A stretch of DNA of 64,000 bases, taken from assembly GCF_000801105.2 (NCBI RefSeq), contig NC_079513.1:24582273-24646272 (forward strand), in the 5' to 3' direction. Every line of letters starts with the position of its first letter. Position 1 is the stretch's first letter. The translations under genes and the position numbers were made by a program. This DNA comes from Raphanus sativus (taxonomy: Eukaryota > Streptophyta > Magnoliopsida > Brassicales > Brassicaceae). The notes beneath the pieces are model-generated. The model worked only from the letters and a program-made list of their open reading frames with translations. It was not told the origin of the DNA and ran no database searches. This document shows, in pieces, positions 27,097-38,615 of this stretch.

Positions 27097-29710
27097 ATGA
27101 ACGAGCTTCACAGAGAGAAAGAAGCTCCGGAGACTTCCACTACAGCTCAATCCAGTGACCGTACAATGGTTTGGACTATATGTCCGTTCTGTAGCGTCAG
27201 GTACAAATCCTACATAAGCCTTCTCAACAAACCCACACGATGTCATTCTTGCTACTTGAAGTTCCTTGCGAGCGAATCTCTTGTTAAAGGCACCATCACA
27301 GGGATTTAGCAAGTCAGACAAGTTTTTCTACCGCGGAGAAAAGTGTGTCGACTCAAAACCATGTTGGTAGGAGATGTTTGGTTGCACCGGCACCCAAGAG
27401 CCAGGTTCAGCCGCAAAAAGCTCAGCCTCAGACCCCACCATCCAGTCTCGGTCCAAGATTTTGTGCTATGTGTCCATTTTGTAAGCTCAAGTATCGTTTT
27501 CCGATCAAATGACCAACAAATGGTTCGTTTGTAAGTGCAAGAAGAAGTTCAAGACGGTTGAAGTGAATACTTCCTCCTCCCTCCAACAGAAGACAGCCAC
27601 TAGTGAGAATCAAGCCACGCAGTCTCTGGGAAGGAAAGCTCTCATGGTTTGAGCTGTGCTGTGAAGGTTGGTGAGAAGAGACAGAGGAACAACGAGTCTG
27701 GGGAAGGTTACAATTCTGGAAACCGCAGTGCTCTACATAACAACAAAAGAGTTACCAGTGATAGTGGAAAGCAAGTCCACGTGGTTGATCGTTCTACTAC
27801 TGAAGACCCAATGTCAAATGCCATAAATCTGAATCAAAAGATGGAGAAGAATCAAGATGCTCAAGTGGGAGCAGCTGTGGTGAACTTTGAAGATCTTGAG
27901 GTGGATAAAAACTCTGAAGATGTTTTTGACAATAACAGGAGAGGATTCAACGGTATTGGAGATGGAGGAAGGCAAGAAGAGTCAGGATGGGGGAAGCAAC
28001 TCCATGAGGTTACCAGTGATAATGGAGATGCAAGAGAAGATTCTGAAAGCGGAAAGCAAGTCCATGTTGGTGATCCTTCTACTATTGAAGACCCAATGTC
28101 AAAAAATGCCATAAACCTGGATCAGCAGATGGATAGTAATCAAGATGCTCAAGTGGGAGCAAGTGTGGTGAACTCTGGAGATCTTGATGTGGATAAAAAC
28201 TCTGAAGATGTTGTTGACAAGGCTGTAGACAAAAACCTTGTGACCAGGTTCAGGAGATGCTGTAAAGACTTCTGAATGTTCTGATCTGAAGTTCAACGAC
28301 TTCAATAAACTGAGAGAAGATGCAAAATTTTCAGAATGCCAAGCCTGGGCCTCTATGATAAAGCAGATGGGATGCCTAGACACTATGCTTTGATCAGAAA
28401 AGTTTCAGCTCCTTCCTTTGGTCTTAGAATCACATACCTAGAACCGGAACCAGAAGATGAGAAAGAGATCCAGTGGTTTGAAGAAGACCTGCCTGTTTCC
28501 GTTGGTAACTTCAGGTTTGGGAAAAACCAGAACACTAAAGACCGTTCCATGTTCTCACATGTTATCTGTTGCCAAGGAAGCATCATGACTGGTAACTTCA
28601 CAGTTTCACCGAGAAAGGAGAAACCTGGGCGTTATTCAAGAACTGGGATATCAACTGGTCTTCAGAGCCTGATTCTCACCGTAGTTACGAGTACGACATC
28701 GTTGAGATCTTGTCTAACACCACTGATGGAGGAGTATCTGTTGCAATCTTGCACAAAGCAAAAGGCTTTGCAAGCGTCTTCTTTCGAATGGATGCAGAGG
28801 TTATTCAGATTCCATCTCACAGTTTGTACCGTTTCTCACATAGCATCCGTTCCTTCAAAATGAAAAGAGTTGACGTCAAAGGTGTGCCGAAAGATGCTTA
28901 CGAGCTGGACCAAGCTGCATTACCTAAAGCAGCAATAGAAGAGAGAGTCGTTCCTCCTCATCTATACGCAGACCCAAACCAGAAGCTCTTAGCTTTCCTA
29001 ACAAGGGAAAGGTTTTCAAAACCGGCCAGATCTGGTCATTCTACAGTGGTGATGATACCTTGCCTCTCTACTACTGTAGGATTAATAAGATCACTCTTAT
29101 ACAAGCGTTTGAGGAGGAACCAGTGTTTAAACTACACGTGGGTCGGTTAAAGGCTAAGCCTTTCAGTGAGGAAGTGATACAGTGGGAGGACAAGAGAATG
29201 CCTGTTGGTTGTGGAACTTTCTTGGTGAGGAAGATTAACGATGTAATCACTGCAGATGATGTTTCACATCAGATAGTGCCTCAGACCTCCTTGGATGGAA
29301 GTGAATACACCATTCTCCCCAAGATTGGTGAAGTTTGGGCTATCTACAGATCCTGGACTTGCCAGAAAGAGTTCAAGGAGGTGGGTTGCTGTGACTATGA
29401 CATTGTCGAAGTTCTTGATGATAACTTGGGGTACAAGGTTTTAGCATTGGAGCATGTGTTGTTGTCTTCCAATGAAGGTGAAGGGAAAAAGACACTCTTT
29501 AGACCAGCTGAGAGTAGGCATCTTGATTGTGACGATGAGGATGGGAGAGAAGTGATGATATTTACATTCCCAAAGTCGAAAATTCTCAGATTCTCGCATC
29601 AGATTCCTGCTTCTCGAGTAACCAAGGAGATACAAGGAGTTTTGAAAGAGCTTTTTGAAGTTGATTCTAGAGCATTACCTGCAAACGTGAGGAGGGGTGA
29701 AGATCATTGA
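27097..29710 (+). pseudogene. D4: DUF3444 / zinc-ribbon pseudogene
   Basis: It is homologous to D3 along its whole length but broken at least five times. A stop follows KGTITGI at 27307-27309. Frameshifts lie in ribbon 2 near 27510, near 28240-28370 at the start of the first DUF3444, at 28613 (PRKGETW becomes PRKEKPG) and near 28976 (PKPEAL becomes PNQKLL). The D3 start codon is replaced by ATT, and the first ATG is at 27097. The linker has an internal duplication: SGKQVHVVDRSTTEDPMS near 27765 and SGKQVHVGDPSTIEDPMS near 28050, period 285 bp. Both zinc ribbons and all four DUF3444 modules are still readable across frames, so inactivation is fairly recent. The 3' part (29060-29710) keeps a long open frame of 216 codons. 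Confidence 0.85.
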
Positions 29711-30785
29711 GCTTTAAGGGTCATATAGGTTCCTTTTTGTTAAGCTTTTGGTACGTTTTGTCAAAAGGTTTGTTCTTGACTACTTGGTTTAAGATCTGAA
29801 ACTCTTAAGCTAGCTTAATCATTCTACATGGTTTATGTATGTTTTTGTGGTTCAATTCTGTGAAGAATTATGTATAATGGGAAGGAATTAAGAGACTTGC
29901 TTTTGCTTGGTCAAAATTGTAAGTGATGGTTTTAGATTAAGATGAGAAATTTACTTAGCCAGCTCCTTGTTTTTTTCCTAGTCACTTGGTTCATAGGTAC
30001 TTCTCCGTGTGTATTAAGTTTATTTCGAGATGAACTGGTCTTAGTCTCTGTTCCTAGTTCCTTCATGTAACTAAGCATGATTTTTTATTTTTTTGGGGAC
30101 AAAAACTAAGCATGATTGTTAATAAGTATGTCAAACTGGAACTTCAATCCAACTCAACTATTATTAAAAAAAATTATCCTAATCGTCATTTAAAAAAAAA
30201 TATTTTATTAATATAAAAAAATATATTTTATTAATAAAACTGAGGAAATTGACATGCCAAAGCTATATCCAAACCAAATTGAACCGGTCTATTTGGGTTA
30301 TTTCCGGTTTTGAATCTCAACCTTAATCTCTGGGTTAACGAATTAGGGCTACCATAAATTAAACTATTTTCCCGCCAATGCTAGTGAAGAACTAAAGATG
30401 CTTTGCTATTTAAGTAGTGCGTCTCGTCTCTCTCCCCTTTCCGACAAAGTTTCCGCCGGCGACGACTGCGTTTTAGCTCGGTTGCTGGATAAACTGATCA
30501 AATCGGTTAGTCGACAGCACCTACAAACATTTGTTTTGTCTCTTGTTAATTCTCATTTGTTGTCACATCCGAGATTAGGGTTATTGCTCAATTTAGGGTT
30601 TCCATAGATGCTTTACATTTTAGGGTCTTATTAGTTGTTATTACTTGATTCTGGTTTTGATTTGCTTTAGATATTGCTATACTTGTGTGTTACGCGCTTG
30701 AAAGTTCAGACCTTTGCTTACCAGTGTTAAAATATAGTACTGTATCTTCCGCAGGAACCCTAGACGAGGAAGAGTGCTTCTTAGA
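29711..30785 (+). promoter_or_regulatory. D4 3' region and D5 promoter with E2F-type site
   Basis: TTTCCCGCC stands at 30368-30376. The leader has TTCCGCCGGCGACGACTG and AAATCG before GTTAGTCG, the D3/D4 leader type. The intron acceptor CTTCCGCAG ends at 30753, and the CDS starts 33 bp later. Confidence 0.6.
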
Positions 30786-32375
30786 ATGAAAGCTGTTTCA
30801 GAGAGTTTGATGAAAGGGACCGGTACTGTAGCATTTTATTCTGCTGAGAATGTTCACCCCCCTCGTCTGAGTTGTGCTGTGAGTGTTGGCGACAAGAGAA
30901 AGAGGAATGAGCATGGTGGCGGCTCAAACGATGACAGCAGTGCTGGTCCCAAGTTTAATGACTTTGAGAAGATGAGGAAAGAAGTGAACTTCTCGGTTGG
31001 GCAGACTTGGGCTCTTTATGATAATGAGGATGAGATGCCTAGGTGGTATGCCCGGATCCGAAAAGTTTCAGCTCCTTCCTTTGAGTTAAAGATCACACAC
31101 TTAGAGCCAGATCCAGATGATGAGAGAGAGATCCAATGGTTTGAACAAGAGTTGCCTGTTTCTACTGGGCAGTTCAGGCTTGGGAAAAACCAGAACACAA
31201 AAGACTTTTCTATGTTCTCACATGTTATACACTGCAAGGAAGGAAGCAACACTGGTCATCTCACTGTTTCCCCCAGAAAAGGAGAGACTTGGGCACTATT
31301 CAAGAACTGGGATATTATTAAGTGGTCTTCGGAGCCAGATTCTCACCGCAGTTACGAGTATGACATTGTTGAGATCTTGTCTGATGATACCACTGATGGA
31401 GCTACTAGTGTATCTGTTGCATTCTTGCATAAAGCAAAAGGCTTTGCGAGTGTCTTCTTTCGAATGGGAACTGGTGATGCAGACACAACTCAGATTCTGC
31501 CTCAGAATACATACCAATTCTCCCACATGATCCCTTCCTTCAAACTGACAGGCTTTGAAGCAAAAGGTTTGCCAAAAGATGCTTATGAGCTGGACCAAGC
31601 TGCGTTACCTGCAACAGTCCAAGAGAAAACAGTCCCTTCCCATCTAATCCAAGACCCTAAACCAGAAGCTCTCTGCTTTCCGAGTAAGCATACAGGAAAG
31701 GTTTTTCAAACTGGTCAGTTCTGGGCATTTGGTGGAAGTTACGATGACACGCCGCGGTACTACGGTAGGATTCAGAAGATCACCGTAACTCAGACACTCG
31801 AGCAGACAGCAGAAACAAAGGTGCATGTATGTCGTTTAAAGGCTACTTCGTTCCCTGAGAATGTTATCAAGTGGAAAGACAAGAGCATGCCTGTTGGTTG
31901 TGGAACATTCTCGATGCTTAAAAACTGCTCAACACTCTATCCACGACACCTCACACATCAGATATTTCCTCAAACCTCCATGGATGGAAATGAATTCACC
32001 ATTCTCCCCAAGGTTGGCCAACTGTGGGTGATTTACAGAATTTGGGCTCCTCACTTTGAAGTCGGAGCACTAGAGGAACACTGCTTGGACTTTGACATGG
32101 TCCAAGTTCTTGATGACGTCTTGGACTACAAGGTTTTAGCGTTGAAGCAAGTCTTGGTTGCTAGTGAGGAGAAAAACAAGTTCTTTAGAGCCGCTAAGAG
32201 TAGGCCATCTTATTGTTATGATGAGGATGGGCCAGGAGTGATATTTACAATCCCACAGTCGAAAATGCTCAGATTCTCTCATCCGATTCCTGCCTCCCGA
32301 GTAACCAAAGAGGTAGATGGAGAGATGATAGTGCTCTTTGAAGTTGATAAGGAAGCGTTACCTTATGGGTGGTGA
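30786..32375 (+). CDS. D5: DUF3444-only protein
   Basis: Single coding exon, 529 aa from the ATG at 30786 (a GTG four codons upstream is in frame but is not a plausible plant start). The short N-terminus MKAVSESLMKGTGTVAFYSA and SCAVSVGDKRKRNEHGGGSN are shared with D6 and D7. KRKRNE is a candidate nuclear signal. Two DUF3444 regions follow (FNDFEKMRKEVNFSVGQTWA, GETWALFKNWDI, VFQTGQFWAFGG, VGQLWVIYRIWAP). No zinc ribbon or J domain is present. The coding part groups with D6/D7 but the leader groups with D3/D4. Confidence 0.88.
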   Translation: MKAVSESLMKGTGTVAFYSAENVHPPRLSCAVSVGDKRKRNEHGGGSNDDSSAGPKFNDFEKMRKEVNFSVGQTWALYDNEDEMPRWYARIRKVSAPSFELKITHLEPDPDDEREIQWFEQELPVSTGQFRLGKNQNTKDFSMFSHVIHCKEGSNTGHLTVSPRKGETWALFKNWDIIKWSSEPDSHRSYEYDIVEILSDDTTDGATSVSVAFLHKAKGFASVFFRMGTGDADTTQILPQNTYQFSHMIPSFKLTGFEAKGLPKDAYELDQAALPATVQEKTVPSHLIQDPKPEALCFPSKHTGKVFQTGQFWAFGGSYDDTPRYYGRIQKITVTQTLEQTAETKVHVCRLKATSFPENVIKWKDKSMPVGCGTFSMLKNCSTLYPRHLTHQIFPQTSMDGNEFTILPKVGQLWVIYRIWAPHFEVGALEEHCLDFDMVQVLDDVLDYKVLALKQVLVASEEKNKFFRAAKSRPSYCYDEDGPGVIFTIPQSKMLRFSHPIPASRVTKEVDGEMIVLFEVDKEALPYGW

Positions 32376-34282
32376 CCGTTGAGCAAAGGATGTGAGAGAA
32401 CCGGGAAGGGTTCCTTTTTGTTAGATTTTTGGTGTCCTTTGCTGGAGATATGAAGACGCTTACACTTAAGACTTTTTCCTTTGTTGGTTTTAAATCTAAC
32501 GGGAAATTATGTATTTAAGTATTTTGACAATGTAGGAAAATAATTTCTCCATGTGGTTGGTTGATGAAAAAGCTAGAATCTTTGGTTAGTTTCATACGTA
32601 AACTCTCACTTGTCAGTGACACTATCTTTGTTCGACCACTCGTGTGTTTAAAAGATAAAGCAGTTAAAGCACACAAGATTTACCCAGTTTCAAGTCTCAA
32701 ATGAGAGTGCTAGTTGATCAGCAATCCACTAGAAAACTTGGATAAGCACAATTTGTTTGAACAAAAAGAAAAGAACATAATTTGTAAGTAATAAAGCTGC
32801 GTCTCTTCTCATAAACCTCTCTTAACCATAATGTCTCAGCTATGATCTCTTTATGTACAGCTATCACATATGCCTTGCTTCTCTCTCTCCTCTGTATGTA
32901 CTCTGCTTTCACAGAGGAAGACAAAGTTAGCACCATTTTCTATGTCAATAGCTGAGACCTTCTCCTAGAGTAAATGTAAAAATGTAAAAACTTTTATACG
33001 GAAGTTTTTACTGTGACACAATTAATATATAAGAGATTTGGATTAATCCACTTTCTAGTACTTGGCATAAAACTGGAAACCATGATACATCCGGCTTGAT
33101 TCCAGTAAATTAAAACATTTGAATGGCTCCAATTTTATGGGTCTTTTTATTTTTTTTTGTATATATATATTAATGTAATTATATAGAACATATCATACAT
33201 GGAATAAGAGAAAAAATGATATAAAATTAGTTTAGAAAATTAGTATCAAATAAACTTCTAAGCCTGTCATATATTCATGATTTATATATACATAAGTAAC
33301 AGAACTTATAATAAAACTAAAATAAATAAAATAATGTTATCACATTATATTGCTTTTTATTCTTCAATTATTTGAATCAATATTTTTATATTTATGTACA
33401 TAGTTTCGATGTGAAAACTATCGATTAAATTTTTTATTTATTGAATTAGCTTTTTGAAATTTGAAAAACCGTATATTTAAAAAAAAACAATTGTCATTGT
33501 TGATCGATTCAGCAAAATTGTGAAAGAGAGAGAGAAGAGAGATAAACAAAGGGGTAATGTTAGATAGAAAACTTTGGCAATTTTCAAAATTCAAATCTTA
33601 AGGATTATATCTAATCAATTATTATATATTGAAAATAAGAAGCTGTTTTCAGTGCAAAATACAAAAAAAAAAAAAAACAGAATAATTTTTGCTTGGGCTT
33701 GTTGGGCTCATAATGATCGTTACCCATTTATACTCTTCTCTCTAAGATATTTTCCCGCCAAAATAAATTGGGAATAGAGCTTTTTACCGCCGTGAAATGT
33801 TGAGAGTGGGGGAAAAAGCTGTAAACGAAAGAGTGAGAGTGTGAGACTTTCGTTATCCTCCTCCAAAGACGACGGATCCTTCATCCTTCCCTCCCCCCCA
33901 CAGAACTCTCCGACGTCGACCTCTTAAGCAGAGTGAGCTCCTTAAACGTTGTTCTTCTTCATCATCCGGCGAACCTTTCGTTTTAGTATACACTTTTCTC
34001 GATTGTATCCTTCGATTCGAAATTTCTTCCGATTTTGAAAATTTCAGCTGTTTACTTCTTGGCTTGTCTTTGTGAAACTTTTTCTCCTCGAATCTTCTCT
34101 ACGGTTAGTATTGAATATATGCCGGGTGAATCAATTGCTTATAGTACCATTTTCGCATCCGATTTAGGGTTATTGCTAAAATCTAGGGTTCTAGGTGTCT
34201 TGAACATTATCTTATCAAGTATTAAAGTATATGCTGTTATCTTCCGCAGGAACCTTATAGGAGGAAGTCGTCTTCTTGTGTG
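32376..34282 (+). promoter_or_regulatory. D5-D6 spacer and D6 promoter with E2F-type site
   Basis: 32400-33500 is AT-rich without a gene. From about 33570 the sequence matches the RUK/D2 intergenic region (GGCAATTTTCAAAATTCAAA). TTTCCCGCC stands at 33751-33759, then TTTTTACCGCCGTGAAA, AAAGACGACGGA and an AGAGTGAGC donor (about 33931). The acceptor CTTCCGCAG ends at 34250. Confidence 0.6.
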
Positions 34283-35887
34283 ATGAAAGGGACCGGTACT
34301 GCAGCATTTTATTCTGCTTCTTCTGCTGAGAATGTTTACTCCCCTCGTTTGAGTTGTGCTGTGAGTAGTGTTGGCGACAAGAGAAAGAGGAATGAGCATG
34401 GTGGCGGCTCAAACGATGACAGCAGTGCTGGTCTCAAGTTTAACGACTTTGAGAAGCTGAGGAAAGAAGTGAACTTTACGGTTGGGCAGACTTGGGCTCT
34501 TTATGATAAAATGGATGGGATGCCTAGCTTGTATGCCCGAATCCGAAAAGTTTCAGCTCCTTCCTTTGGGTTGAGGATCACACACTTAGAGCCGGATCCG
34601 GATGATGAGAGAGAGATACTATGGTTTGAACAAGACTTGCCTGTCTCTGCTGGGCAGTTCAGGCTTGGGAAGAACGAGAACACAGGAGATCGTTCTATGT
34701 TCTCACATGTTGTTCACTGCAAGGAAGGAAGCAACAGTGGTCATATCACTGTTTCCCCGAGAAAAGGAGAGACCTGGGCGCTATTCAAGAACTGGGATAT
34801 CAACTGGTCTTCAGAGCCTGATTCTCACCGCAAATATGAGTATGAGATTGTCGAGATTTTGTCTGATTACGCTGATGGAACTGGTGTGTCTGTTGCGTTC
34901 TTGCATAAAGCAAAAGGCTTTGCAAGTGTCTTCTTTCGAATGGGAACTGGTGGTGATGCAGACACATTTCGAATGGGAACTGGTGATGAGGCAGACACAT
35001 CTCAGATTCTTCCTCAGGATATATATCGATTCTCCCACATGATCCCTTCCTTCAAAATGACAGGCTTTGAATCAAAACGCTTACCAAAAGATGCTTATGA
35101 GCTGGACCCAGCTGCGTTACCTAAAACAATCGAAGAGAAGACCGTCCCTCCCCATCTAATCCCAACGCCTAAACCAGAAGCGCTCTGCTTTCCGTGTAAG
35201 TATACGGGAAACGTTTTTCAAACAGGCCAGTTCTGGGCATTTAGTTCACATTACGATTACATGCCTCGGTCCTACTGTAGGATTCAGAAGATCACCGTAA
35301 CTCAGGCATTCGAGCAGAAACCAGAAGTGAAGATGCACGTATGTCGTCTAAAACCTACTCCATTCCCTGAGGGTTTCATCAGGTGGCAGGACAAGAGCAT
35401 GCCTGTTGGTTGTGGAACTTTCTCGCTGCCTAAAACTTGCTCAATATTCGTTCCAGGACACGTCTCACATCAGGTATTTCCTCAACCCTCCAGGGATGGG
35501 AATGAGTTCACCATTCTGCCCAGGATTGGCCAAGTGTGGTTGATTTACAGATCATGGTTTCCTGACTATGACGTCGAAGCATTGGAAGGAAAGTGCTTGG
35601 ACTATGAAGTCGTTCAAGTTCTTGATGACGCCTTGAACTATAAGGTTTTAGCGTTAACGCCTGTGGATGAAGAGAGTAATAAATTCTTCAGAGCAGCTAA
35701 GAGTAGGCCCTCTTATCGTTATGAGGAGGATGGGACAGGTGTGGTATTTACAATCCCACAGTCGAAAATTCTCAGATTCTCTCATCAGATTCCTGCTTCC
35801 CGTGTAACCAAAGAGGTCGATGGAGAGATGGAAGTGCTATTTGAAGTTGATGATAGCGCTATACCTAGTTTTTGTTGTGACCTTTGA
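34283..35887 (+). CDS. D6: DUF3444-only protein
   Basis: Single coding exon, 534 aa from the ATG at 34283, starting MKGTGTAAFYSASSAENV. Architecture is as D5: a KRKRNE basic patch, then two DUF3444 regions with four GQxW/GETW modules. Shared only with D7 is an in-frame duplication in the second module, FRMGTGGDADT followed directly by FRMGTGDEADT (34933-35005). The C-terminus ends SFCCDL. D6 and D7 are the youngest pair of the array. Confidence 0.9.
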   Translation: MKGTGTAAFYSASSAENVYSPRLSCAVSSVGDKRKRNEHGGGSNDDSSAGLKFNDFEKLRKEVNFTVGQTWALYDKMDGMPSLYARIRKVSAPSFGLRITHLEPDPDDEREILWFEQDLPVSAGQFRLGKNENTGDRSMFSHVVHCKEGSNSGHITVSPRKGETWALFKNWDINWSSEPDSHRKYEYEIVEILSDYADGTGVSVAFLHKAKGFASVFFRMGTGGDADTFRMGTGDEADTSQILPQDIYRFSHMIPSFKMTGFESKRLPKDAYELDPAALPKTIEEKTVPPHLIPTPKPEALCFPCKYTGNVFQTGQFWAFSSHYDYMPRSYCRIQKITVTQAFEQKPEVKMHVCRLKPTPFPEGFIRWQDKSMPVGCGTFSLPKTCSIFVPGHVSHQVFPQPSRDGNEFTILPRIGQVWLIYRSWFPDYDVEALEGKCLDYEVVQVLDDALNYKVLALTPVDEESNKFFRAAKSRPSYRYEEDGTGVVFTIPQSKILRFSHQIPASRVTKEVDGEMEVLFEVDDSAIPSFCCDL

Positions 35888-36181
35888 GGAAAGGACGTGA
35901 GGGAATCATTCCTTTTTGTTAGCTTTTGGTGCCCTTGGTCGGAGATTTAAAGACTCCTAAACTTACTTTAGGCTTTTCTCCATGGTTTCTATGTTGTTGG
36001 TTTCAAATCTACCTGAAAGCTTGACAATGTAAGAAAAGACTTGCTCCATGTGGTTTAAGATAAGAATGAAAAGTTTTATTAGCATTGAAAATTGCAGCAA
36101 GTGTATGTCCAAGTTAAATTAGTTTGTTTAGCATGTCTAAATTTGTTACTTAATTAATGCTTTTGTTAACATAATCAGTAA

Positions 36182-36219
36182 AGGCGTTTGGTCTAGTCGT
36201 ATGATTCTCGTTCCGCCCC
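36182..36219 (+). pseudogene. Deleted tRNA-Pro(TGG)
   Basis: The 38-nt remnant begins AGGCGTTTGGTCTAGTCG and ends GATTCTCGTTCCGCCCC. Compared with the intact 72-nt copies it lacks 34 nt, exactly the stretch between two GATTCTCG copies (one in the anticodon stem, one in the T arm) plus one of those copies. The anticodon loop is gone, so it cannot work. Confidence 0.85.
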
Positions 36220-36289
36220 AACTTTTTTAACGGCCGTAACTTTTTAATGAACTTATAACAATTCTCTATTATATCGTATCATTCAAGTT

Positions 36290-36545
36290 CAAAAACCCTA
36301 AAAGTTGAGAGGGAGACGATTACTGGATAGATCGAATAACAGGGAACTCGACAAAACTCAAGAAGCTCGTTCTACGTTTGAAGCAGTCTTCTACTGGAGA
36401 GAAACACAAGCCCGGTGTCTTGGAACAACTCATTGACTCTCCAAGACGCTCTAGTTGGTGTCAGTTTGAAATTCTTCCACTGGTTCCAACTCCGAATCCA
36501 TAGCCTGAGGAGGATGTTTATGTAAAATCCAGTAGGTTCTTCTAA
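36290..36545 (+). pseudogene. F0: F-box/FBD gene collapsed to its two ends
   Basis: A leader like that of F5 (GGGAGACGATTACTGGATAG, then ATCGAATAACAGG) is joined directly to the end of the last exon, which reads NSTKLKKLVLRLKQSSTGE, then KPGVLEQLIDSPRRSS and FEILPLVPTPNP before a stop. All of exons 1-3 and most of exon 4 are missing, so a deletion of about 2 kb has occurred. Confidence 0.8.
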
Positions 36546-38615
36546 AGCTGGATTTTAAATAAGTGTGCAAACATATGTAAAAGTATTTGCTTAAGACTAC
36601 ATTTGGTTTGGTTGAATGATTTTGAGTATCTTTATATCATCCACTGGTTTTGATTATAAGCCATATTTGATATGTAGTTACTTCCAAGACTATGCATTTA
36701 TATCATGCATTGGCTTAGAATAGGTTACTATTTCCAACGCTAATATCATGCTCTGGTTTGATAATAAACCATTTGATAACGACATAGAATCTATGCGTGT
36801 GTTCTACGTCACTTAAGAGCTTGACTCTACAACTTGTTGAGTTCGCCGTCGTAGCTGCGATCAAAACTAAGTGCTTTGGCAATGGTTAGTATTCAATGTG
36901 GACGTTGACTGGACTGATAATGTCTACGTCTGAGGCTAGTGATTCTTTTTTTTCTTTTTGCTATTTTTGGTGCCTTTTTGGTTAAGAATCCTAAGACTTT
37001 TTTGTACAATGTTTTTTCTTATCTATGATGCAAAATTTATAAATATTATTATTTTATATAAATAAATTTTTCAATTTTCAGTTTTTATAGTTTAATTTTA
37101 GCTATTATAAAAATAAAACCATAATGTAATCATTTTTAGTTTGATTTATTCAAGTCAACTCTATTTTTTTATTTAAATTTAATAAAAATAATTAAAATCT
37201 CATAAATTTATTTTGTTCATAATATACTTTATTTAGTTACTTTTATTTTAAATATGTGTATATGTAAAAATAAGATTCATAAATTGATTTAAAGTATTTA
37301 TATTCGTAATTATTATTTGTATATTTAAATATATTATTTTGATAGATATAGAAAGTTATTAGGTAAAATATTACAAAATGAATATTTAAAAAGAAATAGT
37401 ATTTTTGATATAAATTTATTAGTTATTACTATATATGAAATTTTGCCAAAAAAATAAATCTGTATATAGAAAGTTATTACCTTATTTAATAAAACTTACC
37501 AAAAATATAAATCTTAATATAAGAAATTTTACATGTCACATTTACATTAATGCAATATCATATTTATTTTAAGCTATATCATTATTTTTTGTTTAGAGTC
37601 AATGTAATGATTGCATATGCACAAATTATTTCTCAAATAATGATTTAAATCAAGTAATAAAATTACCAGTAATCCATATTTGAAAAAATATAGGATCCAT
37701 CTATACTACGATTTTGTAGAGTTTTATCATTTAATAGTTGTTTTTGTCTAAAAAAATCATTTAATAGTTGCTATTAACGGTATAAAACAAAATAAATAAA
37801 TATATTTACCATAGTAATAGAGTTAGTACATAAACAAAATTGATAAAAACATAGTAATAAAGGAAAATGTTAAGAGAGAACATTTTGTAAATGAATCAAC
37901 GGAAAAAAAGGAGGCTGTTTTTAGTGTTAAAAGGTTGGGCTTGTTGGGCTCATACTGATCCTTAGCCCATTTTCACTCTTCTCTGAGATATTTTCCCGCC
38001 AAAATGAATTGGGAATTAGGGCTCTTTTCAGTGCCAAGAAATGTTGAGTGTAAAAAGAGTGAGACTTTCATTCATTATCCTCCACCAAAGGAAAGACGAC
38101 GGAACCTTGCCCACAGTACTCTCCGACGTCGACCACCTAAACAGAGTGAGCTCCTTAAACGTCCTTCTTCTTCATCATCCGGCGAATCTTTCGTTTTAGT
38201 ATACTTTCATAGATTGTATCTTCGAATTTTCTTGCGATTTTGAAAAATTTCAGCTGTTTACTTTCTTCTTGTCTTGTCTTTCTGAAACTCTAATCTTCTC
38301 TAAATTGAATATTGAATACTTTCCTGAGGAATCAATTGCTTATAGTAACATTTTCCCATCCGAATTTAGGGTTTTTGGAGTTGTCGCTCTCTTTACCCTT
38401 CTAAATCGTCAGATTTTGTTTTCCATAGATGCTTTATGCTTATTATGGTTTGTGATGCTCTACACTTGTGTTAGTCGCTTGGAAAAATACTTCTAGCCCC
38501 TTTTGATTTAGGGGAGCTTGAACATTATCTGATCATTGTTAAAAGTATATATACTGTATTTTCCGCAGGAGGAGTAAGTCGTCTTCTTGAGTGCTTACAC
38601 TTTCTTTGCTTGAAG
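36546..38615 (+). promoter_or_regulatory. F0 spacer, AT-rich insertion, D7 promoter with E2F-type site
   Basis: 36546-36935 is the usual F-box 3' spacer. 36940-37900 is very AT-rich with short repeated words (ACCAAAAATATAAATC) like the 42.7-44.1 kb insertion. From about 37930 the D7 promoter follows: GGGCTTGTTGGGCTCAT, TTTCCCGCC at 37992-38000, AAAGACGACGGA, an AGAGTGAGC donor near 38143 and a TTCCGCAG acceptor at 38561-38568. Confidence 0.55.

Noticed and set aside
30774..30785. GTG, GTG and TTG triplets as starts for D5, D6 and D7
   Set aside because: Plant nuclear genes rarely use them and an ATG follows within four codons in each case.
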